Positions 1 through 5,753 of a DNA stretch of 6,676 bases are shown here, in pieces. The position numbers were made by a program, and so were the translations under genes. Position 1 is the stretch's first letter, and each line of letters opens with the position of its first letter. The notes under the pieces were generated by a model. That model did no database searches and was not told the origin of the DNA. It was given only the letters and a program-made list of their open reading frames with translations. Origin of the DNA: Candidatus Rifleibacteriota bacterium (GTDB lineage Bacteria; Riflebacteria; Ozemobacteria; Ozemobacterales; Ozemobacteraceae); assembly GCA_017526725.1 (NCBI GenBank), contig JAFXRA010000019.1:1-6676 (forward strand), given 5' to 3'.

Positions 1-674
1 ACATCATTTGTAATATCTCTATTAAGAGAATCAAATGTTGCATATCCTTTTACAAAAGCCCCGTTTTCAAGAGTCGAGTCTGAATTTATCCAAAGTCTCT
101 TATCATCGTTATCAAGTTTTGCATTAGCGTCTAAACCCTGTCTTATGGATGTATCAGTTCCTCTTAGGGCTGTCTTTTTGTCTAATATTTCTACACCGCC
201 TGTTACGGTGGTTGTCTCGTCATTGGTGGTGGTTATTCTAGCTTTAAGACCGGTCTTTTCAGAATCTACTTTTGATTTGAAGCCGTCTTTCGATTGTCGG
301 ATAATTATTAAATCGCCTTTGTAATTTTCGTTTTGGCCTCTGCCGTTGACATACATTTCACTGGAACCGCGGTTACCCATTCCAAGTGCAGCTGAATATT
401 CATTCTTTAAACTTCTATGAATATTGTCTACGACTGGCTTTTCGGTGGCTGGCTGATATGTAGAAAGACTTTCGATTTCTGGTGTAAGGTCTGGTAAGGG
501 AATCGATTTGTCCGTCATGCCAAATGCTATTTCATTTGAACTTTGAAGCATTTTACTGCTCTGTGCATCTTTGCCTACTACTTGAACATTACCCATATCA
601 TAGGTTTCTGCAGCGTATGCCGCTGCACTTATGCCGCATGCTATGGCTAAGGCAATAATTTTCTTATAATGCAT
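1..674 (-). CDS. Putative outer-membrane beta-barrel protein, N-terminal part (C terminus beyond window)
   Basis: Read on the - strand from ATG at 674-672, the frame is open for 224 codons to the window edge, so the C terminus is missing. Residues 1-21 form a clear Sec signal peptide: MHYKK, a hydrophobic core, then AAAYA before AET. The mature N terminus contains MGNVQVVGKDAQ, which recalls the short valine-rich segment at the start of TonB-dependent receptor plug domains. A full plug is not evident. From about residue 95 the protein becomes a run of alternating polar/hydrophobic stretches (for example SSEMYVNGRGQ, GDLIIIRQSKDG, GLKARITTTND, TTVTGGVEIL) with short Gly/Asn/Asp turns, as expected of transmembrane beta strands. 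No cysteine remains after signal cleavage. It is divergent from the peptide-import operon and shares its 233-bp upstream region, so co-regulation is possible. I do not recognise a specific family; a plug-less TonB-receptor-like barrel or a porin is the best reading. Confidence 0.6.
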   Translation of the reverse strand, partial: MHYKKIIALAIACGISAAAYAAETYDMGNVQVVGKDAQSSKMLQSSNEIAFGMTDKSIPLPDLTPEIESLSTYQPATEKPVVDNIHRSLKNEYSAALGMGNRGSSEMYVNGRGQNENYKGDLIIIRQSKDGFKSKVDSEKTGLKARITTTNDETTTVTGGVEILDKKTALRGTDTSIRQGLDANAKLDNDDKRLWINSDSTLENGAFVKGYATFDSLNRDITND

Positions 675-682
675 CTTGCATG

Positions 683-687
683 CCTCC
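683..687 (-). promoter_or_regulatory. Shine-Dalgarno of the leftward gene
   Basis: On the - strand GGAGG lies 8 nt upstream of the ATG at 674-672. A second ATG at 681-679 sits too close to this GGAGG and runs into a stop after five codons, so the site selects the 674 start. I found no convincing -10/-35 pair for this gene: a TATAAA at 700-695 would place the transcript start almost on top of the ribosome site. Confidence 0.65.
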
Positions 688-738
688 ACTAATATTTATA
701 TTTTTAATTAGTTATCGACCACTAAGAGTTTAAGTCTT

Positions 739-761
739 AACAAAGTTTATTTGTCTTTGTT
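739..761. repeat. Inverted repeat AACAAAG-N9-CTTTGTT, possible operator
   Basis: AACAAAG (739-745) and CTTTGTT (755-761) are exact reverse complements separated by 9 nt. The right arm continues as CTTTGTTTGT (755-764), and its reverse complement ACAAAGTTTG-type word recurs as ACAAACAAAG at 880-889, next to the ribosome site of the rightward operon. Operator function is inferred from the divergent-promoter position. In AT-rich DNA short matches like this arise by chance fairly often. Confidence 0.3.
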
Positions 762-795
762 TGTGTTTGTTGTACACAGATAATTAAAAAAACTA

Positions 796-825
796 TTGCC
801 AAACATAGGAATAAAACTGTAAAAT
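796..825 (+). promoter_or_regulatory. Possible sigma70-type promoter of the peptide-import operon
   Basis: TTGCCA (796-801) and TAAAAT (820-825) each match the -35/-10 consensus at five of six bases and are separated by 18 nt, slightly longer than the usual 17. Transcription would begin near 832, giving a 5' leader of about 75 nt before the TTG start at 908. This is the best pair I see on the + strand, but AT-rich sequence makes the -10 match weak evidence. Confidence 0.35.
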
Positions 826-833
826 GATTATTA

Positions 834-849
834 CATTTATTTATAAATG
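834..849. repeat. Inverted repeat CATTTAT-TT-ATAAATG
   Basis: Two exact 7-bp arms flank a 2-nt centre. The element lies at the predicted transcript start, so it could be a repressor site; as RNA, the 2-nt loop is too tight for a stable hairpin without opening the stem. A related partial copy follows (GTTTATTTATG, 849-859), and a second small inverted repeat, GTTTG-N7-CAAAC, sits at 859-875. Function is inferred only from location. Confidence 0.3.
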
Positions 850-879
850 TTTATTTATGTTTGTTTATATCAAACTGTG

Positions 880-889
880 ACAAACAAAG
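880..889. repeat. Third ACAAAG-type box, inverted copy of 755-764
   Basis: ACAAACAAAG is the exact reverse complement of CTTTGTTTGT at 755-764, 115 nt away. It abuts the Shine-Dalgarno of the binding-protein gene. A pair of identical boxes in opposite orientation, each on the gene-proximal side of the control region, would suit a regulator acting on both divergent genes. Chance occurrence in AT-rich DNA is not excluded. Confidence 0.25.
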
Positions 890-890
890 T

Positions 891-898
891 GGAAGGAG
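891..898 (+). promoter_or_regulatory. Strong Shine-Dalgarno that fixes a TTG start
   Basis: GGAAGGAG lies 9 nt before the TTG at 908. An in-frame TGA at 878-880 rules out any start further upstream, and the first in-frame ATG (codon 10) would remove the basic N-region of the signal peptide. TTG at 908 is therefore the only start giving both a ribosome site and an intact signal sequence. Confidence 0.75.
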
Positions 899-907
899 CT
901 CCAAATC

Positions 908-2995
908 TTGAAGTCCAGTAGATTTCTTTTTGTAATGGTACTTTCGCTAACAGCTTTTTCTTTTGAAGCTTATGCGCAGTCAAATGATGAACTCTTAAAA
1001 GAAATAAGAGAAATCAAGAATTCCGTTAAGGAAAATACCCAAGCAGTTAAAGAACTTAACCAGCTTATTAAGAGCGGCAAGTTTGCCGTTGGAGGCGGAG
1101 GCTCAGCAGGAACAACTGAGGTTTCAGCAGAAAGTATTGAAACCATGAGCCAGGCAGATAAAGATACTTTGATTAAGTCTCTTAAATGGCAAACCAATGA
1201 CAATATTACTGCTTTCGGCGATCCTAGAGCCAAAAAGGGCGGGGTTTTAAAATGCGTTGAAACTTCTTTCCCTCCAACTTTACGTATAACAGGTAAAAAC
1301 TCAAATTCCTCTTTTAATAGTACTTTATCTGGTCTTTGTTATGAAACATTACTGGATTTAGATCCTATAAGCTATGATTATGCTCCAAATCTGGCTAAAA
1401 GATGGGCTGTTGCCGATGACAAACAGACTTTCTTTTTTGAAATAGATGAACGTGCTAAGTGGTCAGATGGCAAGCCTGTTTGCTCTAATGACGTTATTCA
1501 AACTTGGAAACTTTATACCGACCCAGATATCGAAGACCCGTTCTCTGTTGATTTTTATGGCAAGTATGAATGCCCGGTTGCTGTAACAGATAGAATAGTA
1601 ATGGTTAAATCTAAACAGCTTAACTGGCGTGCTTTTATGTCTATAGGCTGTGGCACTCAGATTCTTCCTGGTCATATCTTAGAAAAGATTGATGGTAAAA
1701 AATATCTTGAAGAATACCAGTTTAAGATGATGGAAGGCAGTGGTCCTTACACTTATGAAAGCTCTAAGGTTAACGAAGAAGTAGTATTGGTTCGCCGTGA
1801 CGATTGGTGGCAGAAAGATTTCCCCAAAAATAAAGGTTATTATAATTTCGATAAATTAGATTTCATATTTGTTACTGATGAAAATCTCAAAAATGAAAAA
1901 TTCAAAAAAGGCGAATTAGACTGGATGATGGTTAATGTTGCCAGAGAATGGCATCAGGTCTTTGTTCCAGCTAAGATGACAGCTATTGCTAACGGTTGGA
2001 TGCAACGCCGCAAGGTTTATACTCACAGACCAGTAGGTACTTCAGGCATTGCTTTTAACTTAAGAAAGCCGCCTTTTGATGATATAAGAGTCCGCAAAGC
2101 ATTTGCTCACCTTTATAATCGCGAAAAGATGATGGATAAATTATTATTTAATGAATATGAATTCTTAGATTCTCATTATCCAAATTCCCCTTATGAAAAT
2201 CCAAATAATCCAAAAATGCGCTTTGATCCTGATAAAGCCGTTGAACTTCTTGAAGAAGCCGGTTGGTTACAGGCAAACCGCGATTCTGATGGATGGCTGG
2301 TTAAAGATGGCAAACGCTTTGAACTGAACCTCAATCTTACAGATAAAGGTTCTGAAAGAATCTATACTATTTTCCAGGAAGACTTAAAGGATGTTGGAAT
2401 AAAACTCAACCTTAAGCTTGTTACCTGGGCAACAGATATTAAAGAAGTTGGCGAAAGAAACTTCTTGATTTCTTCCAGAGCTTATACTGGTTTGACTTTC
2501 CCGAATCCTGAAAGTTCATTACATTCTAAATTTGCAGATAAACCAGATAACAACAATATTTGGGGCTTCAAGAATGCTAGAGTTGATGAAATCTGTGATA
2601 AATACCCGCTTATGTTTGATGTAAACGATAGAATTGCTGCTATCAGAGAAATCGACGGCATTATCTGTAATGAACATCTTTACGCATTAGGCTGGTATGC
2701 AGCTCACACAAGACTTCTTTACTGGGATAAATTCGGTATGCCGGACTACGTTCTTGCAAAGACTAGCGATGACAGTTCAATTCTTTCAACCTGGTGGTAT
2801 GACCCCGACAAAGATAAAGAATTAACTGAAGCTAAAAAGAACGGTAAAAAGCTTCCGGTTGGCTGGTATCCAGAAGACAAATTAGAAGAAGTTAAGAAAA
2901 AAATTGCTAATGGAGAAATTGTTGAACCAGGTAAGGAAAACATTAAATGGTGGGACGAACATTATCCTAGAAATGGTGCAGAGGCAGTCAAATAA
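908..2995 (+). CDS. yejA: YejA-type ABC transporter solute-binding protein (SBP family 5) with N-terminal coiled coil
   Basis: Periplasmic receptor that binds oligopeptides and delivers them to the YejB/YejE permease pair (family knowledge). It has 695 residues from a TTG start. Residues 1-23 are a Sec signal peptide ending AYA, with no lipobox Cys, so the protein is soluble rather than a lipoprotein. Residues 29-54 form a perfect 4-3 heptad coil (L29, I33, I36, V40, N43, V47, L50, I54), followed by a GGGGSAG linker at 62-68; this is not part of the usual family architecture. The binding domain begins near AFGDPRAKKGG (102-112). Family hallmarks are WSDGKPV (185-191), GSGPY (277-281), GYYNFDKLDFIF (310-321) and FNLRKPPFDDIRVRKAFAHL (383-402); the YNFD-type stretch and the following AREWHQ point to YejA rather than OppA/DppA. 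Its stop overlaps the next start (TAATG). Substrate is unknown. Confidence 0.9.
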   Translation: MKSSRFLFVMVLSLTAFSFEAYAQSNDELLKEIREIKNSVKENTQAVKELNQLIKSGKFAVGGGGSAGTTEVSAESIETMSQADKDTLIKSLKWQTNDNITAFGDPRAKKGGVLKCVETSFPPTLRITGKNSNSSFNSTLSGLCYETLLDLDPISYDYAPNLAKRWAVADDKQTFFFEIDERAKWSDGKPVCSNDVIQTWKLYTDPDIEDPFSVDFYGKYECPVAVTDRIVMVKSKQLNWRAFMSIGCGTQILPGHILEKIDGKKYLEEYQFKMMEGSGPYTYESSKVNEEVVLVRRDDWWQKDFPKNKGYYNFDKLDFIFVTDENLKNEKFKKGELDWMMVNVAREWHQVFVPAKMTAIANGWMQRRKVYTHRPVGTSGIAFNLRKPPFDDIRVRKAFAHLYNREKMMDKLLFNEYEFLDSHYPNSPYENPNNPKMRFDPDKAVELLEEAGWLQANRDSDGWLVKDGKRFELNLNLTDKGSERIYTIFQEDLKDVGIKLNLKLVTWATDIKEVGERNFLISSRAYTGLTFPNPESSLHSKFADKPDNNNIWGFKNARVDEICDKYPLMFDVNDRIAAIREIDGIICNEHLYALGWYAAHTRLLYWDKFGMPDYVLAKTSDDSSILSTWWYDPDKDKELTEAKKNGKKLPVGWYPEDKLEEVKKKIANGEIVEPGKENIKWWDEHYPRNGAEAVK

Positions 2996-4230
2996 TGTTT
3001 AGTTATTTTTTCAGAAGATTATTATTAATGATACCGACCTTTATCGGTATAACATTTTTGGTATTTACAGTTACAAGATTCGTTCCTGGCGGACCTGTTG
3101 AACAAGCTGTTTTAAGATATCAGCAGGCTGCAGCACAGGGCGGTGAAGGCGGCGGCGGGACCGCTTCAGGAATGGACGAAAACGGTCAGATTTCTGAAGA
3201 AATGATGCAGCGCCTTAAAGAAATCTATGGCTTTGATAAACCTTTTTATCAGGCCTATGGCATTTGGTTGTGGCGTGTTCTTCACTTTGATCTTGGTGTT
3301 TCTGATACTTATTCAAGACCAGTTTGGGATTTAATTAAAGAAAAATTCCCGATTTCAATTATATTCGGTTTAGCTGGTTTTATTCTTTCTTATTCGATTT
3401 GTATTCCGTTAGGCGTTTGGAAAGCGGTAAAACATGGCTCTATATTTGATACCTCAAGTTCAGTTCTAGTCTTTATTGCTTATTCAATACCTGGTTGGAC
3501 AGCAGGGGTTCTCTTGCTGATGATTTTCGGCGGCGGTTCTTATTTGAACTGGTTTCCGTTGGGTGGCTTCCAATCTGCTGCTATAGCTAAAGATTCATCT
3601 TTATATGCACATGTTCGAGATGCAGCCTATGTCAGAGATGTTCCGGCTGATGTATTAGCAAAATATGAAGACCTTAAAGCTTTAAAGAGTAAAAGTGAAT
3701 CCAGCCAGATAACTTCCGAACATCCAGCTTTTTCTTCTGTTCCTGCTGATAAGATTGTTAAAATGAATAATCCTTCTCACAAAGATTTAACCTTCTTCGG
3801 TAAAACATTAGATATAGCATGGCATATGTTCCTGCCGGTATTCTGTTATGTTTTAGGTTCCTTTGCTTCTATGACTGTTCTAATGAAAAACTCACTGATG
3901 GAAAACCTAGGACAGGATTACGTCAGAACAGCTTTTGCAAAAGGGTTATCTGAAAAAACAGTTATTTTCAAGCATACTTTAAGGAATTCACTTATTCCGT
4001 TAGCAACAGGTTTAGGCCATATGCTTTCAATAATATTGGCGGGTTCTTTCCTTATTGAAAAAGTATTTAATATAAATGGGTTTGGATTATTAGGCTATAA
4101 CTCATTGATTGCCCGTGATTACCCTGTAGTTCTAGGCTCTTTGGTTATTTCAACTATTCTGGGCTTATTGGGCAACATTATTTCTGACCTGTTATATTGT
4201 GTTATAGACCCGAGGATAAGATTCTCATGA
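2995..4230 (+). CDS. yejB: YejB-type peptide ABC transporter permease
   Basis: One half of the membrane channel of the peptide importer; 411 residues, whereas I recall about 364 for E. coli YejB. The N terminus (MFSYFFRRLLLMIPTFIGIT) is the classic first helix of DppB/OppB/YejB permeases. Next come PGGPVEQA (31-38), a Gly-rich stretch at 49-55, and YGFDKPF (78-84), all typical of YejB. Further helices lie at about 119-140, 155-180, 276-298, 334-356 and 378-403. The cytoplasmic coupling (EAA) segment is DYVRTAFAKGLSEKTVIFKH (308-327), followed by NGFGLLGYNSLIARDYPV (361-378). Residues about 195-270 are a charged loop much longer than in E. coli YejB and are predicted periplasmic. The ATG overlaps the preceding stop by 1 nt, with GAGG at 2981-2984; its own stop overlaps the next ATG. 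Substrate specificity cannot be read from the sequence. Confidence 0.92.
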   Translation: MFSYFFRRLLLMIPTFIGITFLVFTVTRFVPGGPVEQAVLRYQQAAAQGGEGGGGTASGMDENGQISEEMMQRLKEIYGFDKPFYQAYGIWLWRVLHFDLGVSDTYSRPVWDLIKEKFPISIIFGLAGFILSYSICIPLGVWKAVKHGSIFDTSSSVLVFIAYSIPGWTAGVLLLMIFGGGSYLNWFPLGGFQSAAIAKDSSLYAHVRDAAYVRDVPADVLAKYEDLKALKSKSESSQITSEHPAFSSVPADKIVKMNNPSHKDLTFFGKTLDIAWHMFLPVFCYVLGSFASMTVLMKNSLMENLGQDYVRTAFAKGLSEKTVIFKHTLRNSLIPLATGLGHMLSIILAGSFLIEKVFNINGFGLLGYNSLIARDYPVVLGSLVISTILGLLGNIISDLLYCVIDPRIRFS

Positions 4231-5741
4231 ACGAACATTACGAAAAATATAAGAAAATATACGATTGTTTGGCTGTTGTCGTTCTTTGGGCTATTCTTTA
4301 TGCCCTTTGCCCAAGTTTTGACAAAACCGTTAATGCTAGTCATACGGCAGAAGGATTAACAACATTAGTTTTGGCAATAGTCCTTGTTATTTGGCTAATG
4401 CCACTCTTTGTAGCAGCTTTGAATGCTTTTGCAATGTTTTTTACCAGCCCTATTTTCAAAAGACGCTGGAGAAAATTCCAAAGCCTAAAACGCGGTTATT
4501 ATTCTTTCATAATAGTTCTATCTCTTTTTGTTTTGTCTTTCTTTGCTGAATTTTTAATTAATGGAAACGCGATTTTTGTTAAATACAAAGGCCATTATAA
4601 GTTTACATTATTCAGCACTATGAGAGCTAGAGACCTTGGTATGAAGGGCTATGGTTCTCCAAACTATCGTGCAATGAAAGAGTTTTATAAGAAGAACAAT
4701 GCTGAAAGAGCAGAACGAATTCAGAATAATAAAGCTACAAAAGAAGACTTAGAATATCAGGAAAATAGATGGGGAGATGATTGGGTACTTATGCCTATTT
4801 ACCCATACGGTGACATTGAATCACTGCTTAATGAACTGCCTTGCAGACCTCCTCATCCTCCGACTTGGAATGAAGGTGAATGGCGTAAGTGTTATTTTGA
4901 AGAAAATATGTTTGATGTTCCTGCACGCAGACCAACTAAAGAAACCATTATTAACGAATATAAACATCCTGAATGGGCTGAATTAGAAGATCCGCAGCTT
5001 TACTATAACATGGCTATGGAAGGTTTCTTAAAGCTAAAAGAAGGTGTTCAGCAGCCTACTGGTATTCATCTGTTGGGCACAGACGATAGAGGAAGAGACG
5101 TATTCGCCCGTATGGTATACGGTTTCAGAATTTCTATGGCTTTTGCTCTTATTGTTACTTTCTTCTCATACCTTATAGGTATTTCAATAGGTGCTCTTCT
5201 CGGTTATTACGGTGGTTGGTTCGATATTATTGTACAACGTATTGTTGAAATATGGTCTGCAATGCCATTCCTTTACATAGTTATGATTTTTGCTGCTATT
5301 ATGATTCCAAACTTCTGGATGTTAGTCGGAATATTGGTATTGTTTGGCTGGATGGGCATGACTTATTACATCCGTGCAGAATTCTTACGTGAAAAATCTA
5401 AGGATTATGTTGCTGCTGCTAAGGCTATTGGATGCACAGATTCAACAATCATATTCAAACACATTCTTCCGAATGCTTTGACACCTGTTATATCTTTTGC
5501 TCCTTTTGCAATTGTTGCCAACATCAGTTCTTTGGTATCATTAGACTTCCTTGGTTTTGGTCTGCCGGCTCCAACCTCTTCATGGGGTGAATTGCTAGGT
5601 CAGGGTCTTGCAAACCTGACAAAACCCTGGTTGATTTTGTCACCAATAACAGCATTTTTTGTAACTTTGCTCCTTGTTTCTTTCATAGGCGAAGCTATAA
5701 GAGAAGCTTTTGACCCGAAACAGTATTCTCGCCTAAGATAA
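4227..5741 (+). CDS. yejE: YejE-type peptide ABC transporter permease with extra N-terminal helices
   Basis: Second half of the channel, 504 residues against about 341 in E. coli YejE as I recall it. I chose ATG 4227, which forms an ATGA overlap with the yejB stop and has GAGG at 4212-4215; an in-frame TTG at 4197 is also open. Residues 14-30 and 44-72 are two hydrophobic segments that precede the normal family start. The canonical part begins at RRWRKFQSLKRGYYSF (79-94), whose helix runs to about 110, followed by IFVKYKGHYKF (116-126) as in YejE. Then comes a large periplasmic region (about 130-280) with Cys206 and Cys222, longer than usual. The transport domain starts at LLGTDDRGRDVFARMVYG (282-299) and includes GYYGGWFD (326-333), the EAA segment DYVAAAKAIGCTDSTIIFKH (393-412), DFLGFGLP (440-447) and FIGEAIREAFDPKQ (486-499). 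Confidence 0.92.
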   Translation: MNEHYEKYKKIYDCLAVVVLWAILYALCPSFDKTVNASHTAEGLTTLVLAIVLVIWLMPLFVAALNAFAMFFTSPIFKRRWRKFQSLKRGYYSFIIVLSLFVLSFFAEFLINGNAIFVKYKGHYKFTLFSTMRARDLGMKGYGSPNYRAMKEFYKKNNAERAERIQNNKATKEDLEYQENRWGDDWVLMPIYPYGDIESLLNELPCRPPHPPTWNEGEWRKCYFEENMFDVPARRPTKETIINEYKHPEWAELEDPQLYYNMAMEGFLKLKEGVQQPTGIHLLGTDDRGRDVFARMVYGFRISMAFALIVTFFSYLIGISIGALLGYYGGWFDIIVQRIVEIWSAMPFLYIVMIFAAIMIPNFWMLVGILVLFGWMGMTYYIRAEFLREKSKDYVAAAKAIGCTDSTIIFKHILPNALTPVISFAPFAIVANISSLVSLDFLGFGLPAPTSSWGELLGQGLANLTKPWLILSPITAFFVTLLLVSFIGEAIREAFDPKQYSRLR

Positions 5742-5745
5742 GGAG
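5741..5745 (+). promoter_or_regulatory. Shine-Dalgarno of the ATPase gene, overlapping the yejE stop
   Basis: AGGAG begins at the last base of the yejE TAA. Two in-frame ATGs follow, at 5748 (2 nt spacing) and 5754 (8 nt spacing). Only the second is at a workable distance, so 5754 is the chosen start; the alternative would add just Met-Lys. Confidence 0.6.
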
Positions 5746-5753
5746 TAATGAAA

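Noticed and set aside
728..741. TTAAG-T-CTTAA inverted repeat as a terminator or operator
   Set aside because: Arms are only 5 bp, all A/T but one pair, with a 1-nt centre that cannot form an RNA loop; expected by chance here.
876..880. TGTGA as half of a CRP-type site
   Set aside because: No matching TCACA half at the expected 6-nt spacing, so a CRP/FNR site is not supported.
970..1233. Antisense open frame of 87 codons
   Set aside because: It lies entirely within the binding-protein gene on the opposite strand, has no ribosome site I can see, and its Ser/Leu-rich translation is typical of a shadow frame.
1463..1675. Antisense open frame of 70 codons
   Set aside because: Shadow of the binding-protein gene with no recognisable domain.
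2746..2943. Antisense open frame of 65 codons
   Set aside because: Shadow of the binding-protein C-terminal region; no supporting signals.
4197..4226. TTG start giving YejE ten more residues
   Set aside because: The ATG at 4227 forms the usual ATGA overlap with the yejB stop and has GAGG upstream; the extra residues would come from the conserved end of yejB read in another frame.
4119..4343. Antisense open frame spanning the yejB/yejE junction
   Set aside because: Overlaps two well-supported coupled genes; low complexity with no family resemblance.
4777..4986. Out-of-frame + strand open frame inside yejE
   Set aside because: Lies within the YejE periplasmic region in another frame and has no ribosome site or domain.
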